Assembly (NCBI GenBank): GCA_964646985.1
Contig: CAZYFI010000031.1
Location: 1-13,859, forward strand
DNA: 13,859 nt
DNA from: UBA2253 sp964646985
GTDB taxonomy: Bacteria; Bacillota_I; Bacilli_A; ML615J-28; CAG-698
Reading direction: 5' to 3'
The stretch's first letter is position 1; each line of letters opens with the position of its first letter. The position numbers and the translations under genes are program-made. The notes under the pieces were generated by a model. The model was not told the DNA's origin. It saw only the letters and a list, made by a program, of their open reading frames with translations, and did no database searches. Below, one piece after another: positions 7,447-13,859 of the stretch.

Positions 7447-8706
7447 ATGGATTTAAAAATTTATCCCCAAGAATTAAAAGGTCTAGTTGAAGCACCTCCA
7501 TCCAAAAGTTTGACCCACAGGGCAATCATTTGTGCGAGCTTTGCAAAAGGTCGTTCACGCATTTATAACCCCCTTATATGTGAAGATACGACAGCCACAA
7601 TCAATGCCTTACGGGCCATTGGTGTTAAAATTATTTTTTATGAACATTATATTGCAGTCGAAGGATTAGTGCATTTTATTATTCCCAAAAAACCGATCGA
7701 ATGCCGCGAATCGGCATCGACTTTAAGAATGCTGTTACCTATTTTTTCTCTTTTTCATAATCAGTGGTCTTTTTCTGGAAGTGAATATTTGATGAGTAGA
7801 ATTATGGATGATGATTTACTTGAATTAAAAGGAATCCATTTCCAAAGAAATAGAAATTCGATCGATATTAAGAATGCTTTGTCTGAAACAAAGTATATTT
7901 TGAATGGAGATCATACCAGCCAGTTTATTTCTGGAATGATTTTCGCCTTGCCTTTTTTGCCACAAAACACGATGCTAACTTTAACAGGAATTGATGTGAC
8001 TCATCCATACATTCAATTAACCATTGACACTTGTCAGAAATTTGGCATTTCTTTCCTCTTCCCTGACAAACAAAGTATTATTTTGGAAAAATCAGCTTCT
8101 TATGTCGCAAATGATATCAATATTGAAGGCGACTTTTCTAATACAGCTTGTTGGCTTGCAGCGGCTTATCTCAATCCTAATTTACGTGTTGGTTGCTTGA
8201 ATAAGGACACGTTACAAGGGGATGCGAGGTTTATTCACTATTTAGAACAATTATCTGTTCGTTTTAAAATAGTGAATGGAGATTATCAATATTTAAAGGG
8301 TGAAATCGGTAGTGGAGAGATTGATATCTCTGAAACTCCAGATTTGGGCCCTATTTTGGCCGCTATTGCATCTTTGGGAACTGGAACTGTAATAATCACA
8401 GGAATCGATAAACTCAACCACAAGGAAAGCAATCGAGCAGAGTCAATCAAAGAAGGCATTAATCGTTTGGGAGGAGACATTACGATCTCGGAAAATCGGA
8501 TGATTATCAAAGGAAAACCAATTTTAGAAGGTAATTGTACAGTTGATAGTTTCAATGATCATCGGATTGTCATGGCCTTGGCAGTCATCGCCAATCGAGT
8601 AAAGAATCCTTACATTATTTTAAATGCCATGTCTGTCAGTAAGTCATATCCTAATTTTTTTGATGCCTATACAAAATTAACTGGAAAGGTTGAGTTCGTT
8701 TCATGA
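7447..8706 (+). CDS. aroA: 5-enolpyruvylshikimate-3-phosphate synthase (EPSP synthase)
   Basis: The enzyme joins PEP to shikimate-3-phosphate, step 6 of the chorismate pathway. The 419-residue length is typical. Active-site motifs are PPSKSLTHRA (17-26; Lys20, Ser21, Arg25), EDTTATINAL (46-55), ESASTLRM (88-95), SQF (158-160), EGDFSNTACW (227-236), TPDLGPI (297-303; Asp299), KESNRAESI (326-334; Glu327, Arg330), NDHRIVMAL (370-378; Arg373) and SVSKSYPNFF (396-405; Lys399). The 88-95 motif replaces the usual NAGTAMRP. It follows the Clostridium-like ESGSTLRF pattern, but the Gly equivalent to E. coli Gly96 is Ala90 and the Pro101 position is Met95. Ala at this site is known to lower glyphosate binding, so natural tolerance is plausible. 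It is the first gene of the aro operon; its TGA overlaps the aroB ATG (ATGA). Confidence 0.96.
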   Translation: MDLKIYPQELKGLVEAPPSKSLTHRAIICASFAKGRSRIYNPLICEDTTATINALRAIGVKIIFYEHYIAVEGLVHFIIPKKPIECRESASTLRMLLPIFSLFHNQWSFSGSEYLMSRIMDDDLLELKGIHFQRNRNSIDIKNALSETKYILNGDHTSQFISGMIFALPFLPQNTMLTLTGIDVTHPYIQLTIDTCQKFGISFLFPDKQSIILEKSASYVANDINIEGDFSNTACWLAAAYLNPNLRVGCLNKDTLQGDARFIHYLEQLSVRFKIVNGDYQYLKGEIGSGEIDISETPDLGPILAAIASLGTGTVIITGIDKLNHKESNRAESIKEGINRLGGDITISENRMIIKGKPILEGNCTVDSFNDHRIVMALAVIANRVKNPYIILNAMSVSKSYPNFFDAYTKLTGKVEFVS

Positions 8707-9707
8707 AAACAATGCTTGTAAAATATTTAAGCAAAGAAGTACAAGTTTACATTGATAATGGATTATTAAGTCACCTTCGTGACTATCTTGATCAAAATAG
8801 CCGTTATTTTATTGTTACTGATTTGAAAGTTGCTAGTTTATACTTAAATACTCTGATCAAACAATTGACGCATTATGAGATTATTGTCATCACAGAAGGG
8901 GAAAAAGCCAAAAACAACCAAACAGTGAGTAAGATTTTCTCCCAAATGCTCGAAGCTGATATTCAAAAAAAAGATTATTTGATTGCCTTAGGTGGTGGAG
9001 TTGTCAGTGATATTACAGCATTTGTAGCTTCCGTTTATAAGAGAGGAATCAATTTTATTTCGATCCCTACAACCCTAATTGCACAAGTTGATAGTTCTCT
9101 TGGGGGAAAATGTGGCGTTGATTTTTCGGTTGGAACTGAAACATACAAAAACCAAATTGGGTCAATTTATCATCCAAAAATGATTTTTGTTGATCCTTTG
9201 CTTTTACAAAGTTTACCTCAATTAGAAGTTACTTCCGGGATGGGTGAAGTTATTAAGTATGGTTTATGTTTTGATAAACAGATTTTAGATAAAATTATGA
9301 ATGAAGAAACCTACGAAAACATCATTTATGATTGTCTATCGATAAAAGCCAAGATAACAATGGAAGATGAATTTGATCAAAACATACGTCTTGCATTAAA
9401 TTATGGGCACACCATTGGTCATGCTTTAGAGAGTATTTCCAAGTTTTCTCTCACGCACGGACAGGCTGTAGCCTTGGGATTATTTTATGAGACAAAGCAA
9501 AAATCCATCCGTGACTATCTTAAACCAATATTCGAGAAATGGAATATTCGCTTGGATTATGTTTTTACCATGCCTGATGTCATAAAATTTATCGAAAAAG
9601 ATAAGAAAAGAATGAGTGAAATGATAAAAGTTCCCATTTTGAAAGAAATAGGTCAAGTTGAAATACAAACACTTTCGTTTGATGCGTTTTTGCGAGGTTT
9701 ACAATGA
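8703..9707 (+). CDS. aroB: 3-dehydroquinate synthase
   Basis: The NAD-dependent, divalent-metal enzyme cyclises DAHP to 3-dehydroquinate, step 2 of the pathway. The 334-residue protein shows GEKAKN (66-71), the dinucleotide motif GGGVVSDITAFVASVYKRG (97-115), IPTTLIAQVDSSLGGKCGVD (121-140), KNQIG (149-153), SGMGEVIKYGL (178-188, metal ligand Glu182), NYGHTIGHALE (233-243, His236) and HGQAVALGL (252-260, His252). The three metal ligands and catalytic lysines are in place. The usual GGKTGVN reads GGKCGVD, a mild variation. Its start shares ATGA with the aroA stop and its own TGA shares ATGA with the aroC start, so translation of the three genes is probably coupled. Confidence 0.96.
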   Translation: MKTMLVKYLSKEVQVYIDNGLLSHLRDYLDQNSRYFIVTDLKVASLYLNTLIKQLTHYEIIVITEGEKAKNNQTVSKIFSQMLEADIQKKDYLIALGGGVVSDITAFVASVYKRGINFISIPTTLIAQVDSSLGGKCGVDFSVGTETYKNQIGSIYHPKMIFVDPLLLQSLPQLEVTSGMGEVIKYGLCFDKQILDKIMNEETYENIIYDCLSIKAKITMEDEFDQNIRLALNYGHTIGHALESISKFSLTHGQAVALGLFYETKQKSIRDYLKPIFEKWNIRLDYVFTMPDVIKFIEKDKKRMSEMIKVPILKEIGQVEIQTLSFDAFLRGLQ

Positions 9708-10768
9708 ATGTTTTTGGAAACAGATTAAAAGTAACTGTATTTGGAGCAAGTCACGAATCACAGATTGGTTTGGTTGTCGATGGCTTCCCAGAAGGCGTTA
9801 CAATTGATTTTACAAATATTACTAATAAATTAGCTCTACGTCGCGGCCTAGGGAATTTCACATCTTCAAGACTTGAACCTGATGAATTTTCATTGGTCAG
9901 TGGCTATTTTGATCATCATACAACTGGTGCACCTTTGACTTTTTTGATAAAAAATCAAGACGTGAAAAGTGAAGATTACGAGATTAATCGCAATATTGTT
10001 AGGCCTAGTCATGGAGATTATCCATTATATGAAAAATATCATGGATTTCATGACTATCGCGGTGGCGGAACGGGATCAGGACGTTTGACGGTTGCTCTTA
10101 TCGTTCTTGGAGCAATTTGTGAACAGCTACTAAAAGAAAAACAAATCTTAGTTTGTTCTAGAGTACTATCTCTTGGTGATATTAAAGATGATGCAAATTC
10201 GCTTCATTTTCATCAAGCACAAATTTTGTGTCAAGAACCATTTCCCGTTGTTCATGAAGAAGCAAAGAAAAACATGATGAAAGCCATTGAAGAGGCGAAA
10301 AACAATCAAGATAGTCTAGGAGCAATCATTCAAACAAGTGCTTATCATTTGCCTGTAGGTTTGGGTAATCCTTTTTTTGATAGTTTCGAATCGATTTTAA
10401 GTCATTTATTATTTTCTATTCCTGGTGTAAAGGGAGTAGAGTTTGGTTTAGGATTTGACTTGGCAAGAATGTTTGGTAGTCAAGCAAATGATCAAATGGC
10501 TTATGAAGATGGAAAAGTTTCTTTTTATACCAATCACGCCGGAGGAATCAATGGTGGATTGACGAATGGAAACCCATTGGTTTTTCAAACGGCTTTTCGT
10601 CCAACACCGTCCATCGGTAAAGCGCAAAATACGATTGATGTAAAAAATCATACGAATAAAGAATTGCATATCAAGGGAAGACATGATGTTGTGTTTGCCA
10701 TTAAAGGACTTCATGTCATTAATGCAATCACAAATTATGCCATTTTAGAAATGCTTTTAGAGGAATAA
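9704..10768 (+). CDS. aroC: Chorismate synthase
   Basis: Using reduced FMN, it eliminates phosphate from EPSP to give chorismate, the last step of the common pathway. The 354-residue protein keeps both family His residues: His17 in FGASH and His103 in RPSHGDY. It also has RRGLGNFTSSRLEPDEFSLV (46-65), TTGAPLTFLIKNQD (73-86), YRGGGTGSGRLTVALIVLGA (118-137), AGGINGGLTNGNPLVF (279-294), FRPTPSIGK (298-306) and GRHDVVFAIKG (325-335, Asp328). The N-terminal family signature is usually FGESHG; here it is FGASHE, so the Glu before SH is Ala. The SGRLT form replaces the common SARET, as in clostridial relatives. Ribosome site GAGG lies 6 nt before the ATG, which overlaps the aroB stop. No reductase domain for FMN is fused. 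Confidence 0.95.
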   Translation: MNVFGNRLKVTVFGASHESQIGLVVDGFPEGVTIDFTNITNKLALRRGLGNFTSSRLEPDEFSLVSGYFDHHTTGAPLTFLIKNQDVKSEDYEINRNIVRPSHGDYPLYEKYHGFHDYRGGGTGSGRLTVALIVLGAICEQLLKEKQILVCSRVLSLGDIKDDANSLHFHQAQILCQEPFPVVHEEAKKNMMKAIEEAKNNQDSLGAIIQTSAYHLPVGLGNPFFDSFESILSHLLFSIPGVKGVEFGLGFDLARMFGSQANDQMAYEDGKVSFYTNHAGGINGGLTNGNPLVFQTAFRPTPSIGKAQNTIDVKNHTNKELHIKGRHDVVFAIKGLHVINAITNYAILEMLLEE

Positions 10769-10770
10769 TT

Positions 10771-12252
10771 ATGAAGCAAATAGATTGTTATCGTCAAAAA
10801 ATAGATGAAATGGATGATGAAATTTCCAACCTATTGATAAAACGATGGGATCTTGTGAAAAAAATAGGATTATTGAAGTTAATGAACAAAGAGCCGATTC
10901 TTGCACTAGATCGAGAAGAACAAATCAAGGAGAAATTGGCAAAAAAAGAGTATGGGAATGAATTGATTGCACTCTATAACGAAGTATTTTCCATAAGTAA
11001 AAAAATACAATCACCTGATTTTTTTCTTGTTGGTAAAAAGTTGGATTATTCTTATTCACCCATTATTTATCAAATGCTGGGATATAATCATTACGGATTA
11101 TTCGAAACAGATCATTTAGATGATGTGAAAAAAATAAACTTTCGAGCCATTAATGTTACCAATCCTTTTAAGCATCAAGCTTATTTGATGTGCGATTCCT
11201 TAACAAAAGAGGCAATGGAAACAAAAGTAGTTAATTTAATTGTTCGTGAAAATAATCAGTTTCAAGGTTATAATACCGATTGTGAGGGTTTTTTTAATAC
11301 ACTAGATTATTTTCAAATTCCTGTGAGTCATAAAAAAATAATCATCATCGGGAATGGAGCAACGGCGAAAACGATTCATTATGCTCTTTTGTTGCGAAAT
11401 GCTAGTAAAATAATTCATCTTGTGCGAGAAATTAGAAAGGAAAATGAATATTTGCTTTCTGATTACCAAATGTTTTTGGATTTTGATATCATTATTAATG
11501 CAACCCCTTATGGAACCATCACAAATAATGAGCATGCACCTTTCTTTTCTTTAACAGAGTTTCATAAATTGCAAACGTGCATCGATGTCATTTATAATCC
11601 TTATTTGTCTCCATTATTAGTGGAGGCAAAAGCAAATCATATTCCAATAGTGAATGGTTTGTTTATGCTTGTATCACAAGCAGCAAAGGCATATTCCATT
11701 GTATTTCAAAATGATTGCCTTGATAAAATAATTCCAATTTATCAAAAATTAAAGCAAGATCTAAGAAAGATTGTCTTAATTGGTATGCCTTACTCTGGAA
11801 AAACAACAATTGGGAAGAAATTGGCGTTAGAACTTCAGAAATCATTTATTGATGTAGATGAAGAACTAACGAAAGTTGGGCTTGATTTGCCATCTGTTTT
11901 GAAAAAAGAATCGCTTGCTTATTTTAGAGAAAAAGAAGCAGAATGCACGATATCTTATCAATTAATGAATAACCTGGTTTTATCGACAGGTGGGGGAATT
12001 GTTTTACAGGATAATGTTATGCAACAACTAAAACAAAATGCCTTGGTTATTTTTTTAAATCCATCGCTTGATATATTGATATCTCGCATTGATCAATCGC
12101 GCCCACTAGCCGCCAATCAGCATGATCTAGAAAAGTTATACATTGAGCGCATTGCTTTGTATCATAAATATGCTGATATTGTGATCAATGATTTGGAAAT
12201 GAAACATATTTTGGAGAAAATAAATGAATATTTTAGTTATCAATGGTCCTAA
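10771..12252 (+). CDS. Trifunctional chorismate mutase / shikimate dehydrogenase / shikimate kinase
   Basis: One 493-residue ORF carries three enzymes. Residues 1-80 are an AroQ-class chorismate mutase (chorismate to prephenate) with Arg8, Arg25, Lys36, DREE (47-50), Ser76 and Gln80 matching the E. coli active-site set. Residues 81 to about 315 are NADP-dependent shikimate dehydrogenase (AroE, step 4): YSYSP (93-97), NVTNPFKH with catalytic Lys134, GYNTDCEGF (166-174, Asp170), GNGATAKT (194-201), NATPYGT (243-249), DVIYNP (272-277) and NGLFMLVSQAAKA (295-307). Residues 330-493 are shikimate kinase (AroK, step 5): Walker A GMPYSGKTT (338-346), FIDVDE (359-364), FREKEAE (385-391), STGGG (405-409) and SRPLA (443-447). 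All key residues are present, so all three activities are expected. It starts 2 nt after aroC, with AGAGGA as ribosome site. Its 3' end overlaps the next gene by 29 nt. Confidence 0.95.
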   Translation: MKQIDCYRQKIDEMDDEISNLLIKRWDLVKKIGLLKLMNKEPILALDREEQIKEKLAKKEYGNELIALYNEVFSISKKIQSPDFFLVGKKLDYSYSPIIYQMLGYNHYGLFETDHLDDVKKINFRAINVTNPFKHQAYLMCDSLTKEAMETKVVNLIVRENNQFQGYNTDCEGFFNTLDYFQIPVSHKKIIIIGNGATAKTIHYALLLRNASKIIHLVREIRKENEYLLSDYQMFLDFDIIINATPYGTITNNEHAPFFSLTEFHKLQTCIDVIYNPYLSPLLVEAKANHIPIVNGLFMLVSQAAKAYSIVFQNDCLDKIIPIYQKLKQDLRKIVLIGMPYSGKTTIGKKLALELQKSFIDVDEELTKVGLDLPSVLKKESLAYFREKEAECTISYQLMNNLVLSTGGGIVLQDNVMQQLKQNALVIFLNPSLDILISRIDQSRPLAANQHDLEKLYIERIALYHKYADIVINDLEMKHILEKINEYFSYQWS

Positions 12253-12676
12253 TCTTAATTTATTAGGTTTGAGAGAACCCAATATTTATGGAAATGAAAG
12301 TTATGCTAATCTTGAGATTTTTATAAACAAAATAGCTCAAGAAAAGCAGTTTTTTGTAAAAGTATTTCAGTCAAATCATGAGGGACAAATCATTGATGAA
12401 ATTCATAATGCTTATTTTAGAAAATTTTCCGGGATTATCATCAATCCTGGTGCTTTTACTCACTATTCTTATGCTATTTATGATGCCATCAAAGCAGTTG
12501 AAATTCCAACTGTAGAAGTGCACTTAAGCGATATTAATCATCGGGAAGAATTTAGAAAAAATTCGGTCACTTCAAAAGCGTGTATCAAACAATTTTATGG
12601 AAAGGGATTTCAAAGTTACCGAGAAGGTATTGAATTTTTGATAGGTGAACTCAATGCAACTAGTCAAAACAATTAA
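12224..12676 (+). CDS. aroQ: 3-dehydroquinate dehydratase, type II
   Basis: The enzyme dehydrates 3-dehydroquinate to 3-dehydroshikimate, step 3 of the pathway, by the type II (dodecameric) route. The 150-residue length is standard. Motifs are NGPNLNLLG (7-15), REPNIYG (17-23, with the catalytic Tyr22 and Arg17), QSNHEGQIID (49-58), INPGAFTHYS (73-82; Asn74, His80), EVHLSDINHREEFR (98-111, His100) and KGFQSYREGIEFL (127-139). The ATG lies inside the shikimate kinase C-terminal coding region in another frame, 29 nt before that gene stops; GGAG about 9 nt upstream and the immediate NILVINGPNLN start support this position. Its own 3' end overlaps the DAHP synthase start. Confidence 0.96.
   Translation: MNILVINGPNLNLLGLREPNIYGNESYANLEIFINKIAQEKQFFVKVFQSNHEGQIIDEIHNAYFRKFSGIIINPGAFTHYSYAIYDAIKAVEIPTVEVHLSDINHREEFRKNSVTSKACIKQFYGKGFQSYREGIEFLIGELNATSQNN
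12643..12648 (+). promoter_or_regulatory. Ribosome binding site deciding the DAHP synthase start
   Basis: AGGTGA sits 5 nt before the ATG at 12654 and contains the alternative GTG start at 12645. No Shine-Dalgarno-like sequence precedes that GTG at proper distance, so the ATG at 12654 is preferred. Confidence 0.55.
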
Positions 12677-13448
12677 AAAGTGGAATCATCTTGGTGATTT
12701 TGATTTTTCAAAACAACTACTGGTGATTGCCGGTCCTTGTGCAATTGAAAGCCTTGAACAAATGGAAGAAGTCGCCCAATTTATGGTGATGAATCATATT
12801 CATTTTATAAGAGCTTATCCTAAAAAACCAAGAACTTCTCCGTATTCGTTTCAAGGACTAGGAGTGGCTGGACATGAAATCATTAAGACAATTAAAGCTA
12901 AGTACCCCATTCAGATTGTATCTGAATTGCTAGATTTAGAAGATTTGCCATTTTTTATGGATTTTGTTGATATCATCCAAATTGGCACAAGAAATATGCA
13001 AAACTTTGAGTTATTAAAGGTGCTTGGTGGTATCAACAAACCGGTTATTTTAAAGAGAGGATTTGGCAATACAATTGAAGAGTGGCTAATGGCAGCGGAA
13101 TATTTATTGAAATACGGCAATTCTCAAATCATTTTATGCGAACGGGGAATAAGAACATTTGAACGTGCAACAAGAAATACTTTAGACATTAGTTCTATTC
13201 CAATTATCAAACAAACTACAAACTTGCCGATTATTGTTGATCCATCCCACGCTTGTGGAAGAAGTGATTTGGTAAAGCCATTATCACTTGCATCAGTAGC
13301 GGCTGGAGCTGATGGGTTATTACTGGAAGTCCACCCGAAACCTGAGCAATCATTAAGTGATAAAGAACAGGCGATTAATTTTCAAGAATTTTCATCTTTG
13401 ATGATGGAGTTAAGAAAAATAGCCGAAGTAATGAATAAGAAAGTGTAA
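12654..13448 (+). CDS. aroF: DAHP synthase (3-deoxy-7-phosphoheptulonate synthase), type I-beta
   Basis: It condenses PEP and erythrose-4-phosphate to DAHP, the entry step of the pathway. The 264-residue protein has AGPCAIES (26-33), KKPRTSPYSFQGLG (57-70), QIGTRNMQNFELLK (109-122), ILKRG (132-136), LCERGIRTFE (161-170), VDPSHACGRSDLV (195-207) and LLLEVHPKPEQSLSDKEQA (222-240). Metal ligands Cys29, His199, Glu225 and Asp236 have exactly the spacing of T. maritima Cys102, His272, Glu298 and Asp309. Only about 22 residues precede the barrel: there is no ferredoxin-like regulatory domain and no fused chorismate mutase, so no allosteric module is visible in cis. The start at 12654 overlaps aroQ by 23 nt; a GTG at 12645 would add three residues. 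It is the last gene of the aro operon. Confidence 0.95.
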   Translation: MQLVKTIKKWNHLGDFDFSKQLLVIAGPCAIESLEQMEEVAQFMVMNHIHFIRAYPKKPRTSPYSFQGLGVAGHEIIKTIKAKYPIQIVSELLDLEDLPFFMDFVDIIQIGTRNMQNFELLKVLGGINKPVILKRGFGNTIEEWLMAAEYLLKYGNSQIILCERGIRTFERATRNTLDISSIPIIKQTTNLPIIVDPSHACGRSDLVKPLSLASVAAGADGLLLEVHPKPEQSLSDKEQAINFQEFSSLMMELRKIAEVMNKKV

Positions 13449-13449
13449 T

Positions 13450-13469
13450 TTTTGATAACGTTATCAAAA
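13450..13469. promoter_or_regulatory. Perfect 20-bp palindromic operator upstream of gap
   Basis: TTTTGATAACGTTATCAAAA is a perfect palindrome with a central CG, the pattern bound by LacI-family regulators. Against the CcpA cre consensus TGWAANCGNTNWCA its core TGATAACGTTATCA differs at one position. Its centre lies about 42 bp upstream of the gap -10 box, roughly -54 from a start site placed 7 nt after that box. That is where activating cre sites are found, though repression is also possible. It begins two bases after the DAHP synthase stop. No T tract follows, so a terminator role is unlikely. Confidence 0.75.
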
Positions 13470-13478
13470 GGAATTTGA

Positions 13479-13507
13479 TTGAATTTTTCCGCAATAAGTA
13501 GTATAAT
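13479..13507 (+). promoter_or_regulatory. Sigma-A promoter of gap
   Basis: TTGAAT (13479-13484) and a perfect TATAAT (13502-13507) are separated by 17 nt. The leader to the ATG is about 30 nt and contains a full-strength AAGGAGG (13529-13535), suiting a highly expressed glycolytic gene. The operator-like palindrome ends 9 nt before the -35 box. Confidence 0.8.
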
Positions 13508-13542
13508 CAATACATAAAGATAAACCATAAGGAGGATATAAT

Positions 13543-13859
13543 ATGGCTGTAAAAGTTGCTATTAATGGATTTGGACGAATTGGTCGTTTGGCTTTTCGCT
13601 TAATGTTTGGCAGCAAAGATTTTAACATCGTTGCTTTGAACGATTTAACTGGTGCTGAAGATCTAGCTTACTTATTAAAATATGATAGTGCACAAGGAAA
13701 TTACAAAACCGATTCTATTTCTTGGAAAGAAGGAGCAATTGTTGTTGATGGCAAAGAAATCAAAGTTTTTGCTGAAAAAGACCCACTTGCACTTCCTTGG
13801 AAGGCATTAGATGTTGATGTTGTAATTGAATGTACTGGTATTTTCACAAGCAAAGAAAA
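13543..13859 (+). CDS. gap: Glyceraldehyde-3-phosphate dehydrogenase, type I (3' partial)
   Basis: The first 105 codons plus two bases of GAPDH, the NAD-dependent glycolytic enzyme that oxidises glyceraldehyde-3-phosphate to 1,3-bisphosphoglycerate. The protein begins MAVKVAINGFGRIGRLAFR, the dinucleotide-binding GFGRIGR motif, and continues with ALNDLT, LLKYDSAQG and VVIECTGIF, all at standard positions of the N-terminal Rossmann domain. The catalytic Cys lies beyond the window. The ATG follows AAGGAGG by 7 nt. It has its own promoter and a palindromic operator, so it is a unit separate from the aro operon, although no clear terminator lies between them and read-through is possible. Confidence 0.96.
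   Translation, partial: MAVKVAINGFGRIGRLAFRLMFGSKDFNIVALNDLTGAEDLAYLLKYDSAQGNYKTDSISWKEGAIVVDGKEIKVFAEKDPLALPWKALDVDVVIECTGIFTSKE

Noticed and set aside
12645..12653. GTG start for DAHP synthase, three residues upstream of the chosen ATG
   Set aside because: No Shine-Dalgarno sequence precedes it at a suitable distance, whereas the ATG at 12654 has AGGTGA 5 nt upstream; the GTG is part of that site.
13450..13469. The palindrome as a rho-independent terminator of the aro operon
   Set aside because: It has no real loop sequence, only two G:C pairs at best in an AT-rich stem, and is followed by GGAATTTG rather than a T tract.
1..13859. Mycoplasma-type code with TGA as Trp
   Set aside because: Conserved Trp positions use TGG, and aroA and aroB end in TGA exactly where family lengths predict, in ATGA overlaps with the next start.

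Overview
The window is AT-rich DNA from a low-GC Gram-positive relative. The PolC-type replicative polymerase, strong AAGGAGG-like ribosome sites and AT-rich coding point to Firmicutes or a neighbouring lineage such as Erysipelotrichia or the deep, non-mycoplasma Tenericutes. TGA is a genuine stop here (aroA and aroB both end in it) and Trp is TGG, so the mycoplasma code 4 does not apply. The exact taxon cannot be fixed from this sequence. All genes are on the + strand, and no stretch over 300 bases lacks a gene.

Region 1 (1-2047): the 3' end of an amidohydrolase of the YtcJ type overlaps by 8 nt a 509-residue gene. That gene joins a citrate-lyase-beta-like (CitE/HpcH) TIM-barrel domain to a haemolysin III/PAQR seven-helix membrane domain. 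A rho-independent terminator follows. The fusion is the most unusual protein in the window.

Region 2 (2068-7388): a promoter with an internal inverted repeat drives polC (full length, with PHP, proofreading exonuclease, zinc module and polymerase domains). A Bax-inhibitor-1/YccA-like membrane protein gene follows 14 nt later. A strong 13-bp hairpin terminator ends the unit.

Region 3 (7397-13448): a tight shikimate/chorismate operon with its own promoter, in the order aroA, aroB, aroC, a trifunctional chorismate mutase-shikimate dehydrogenase-shikimate kinase gene, type II 3-dehydroquinate dehydratase (aroQ) and DAHP synthase (type I-beta). Six ORFs, most overlapping or within a few bases, encode all seven steps from erythrose-4-phosphate plus PEP to chorismate, plus conversion to prephenate. 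No prephenate dehydrogenase, prephenate dehydratase or tryptophan gene is present in the window. AroA carries Ala where glyphosate-sensitive enzymes carry the Gly equivalent to E. coli Gly96.

Region 4 (13449-13859): a perfect 20-bp palindrome with a central CG, of LacI/CcpA-operator type, sits just upstream of a good promoter for gap (glyceraldehyde-3-phosphate dehydrogenase). That gene runs off the window end. No CRISPR, tRNA, rRNA, insertion sequence or phage gene was seen.
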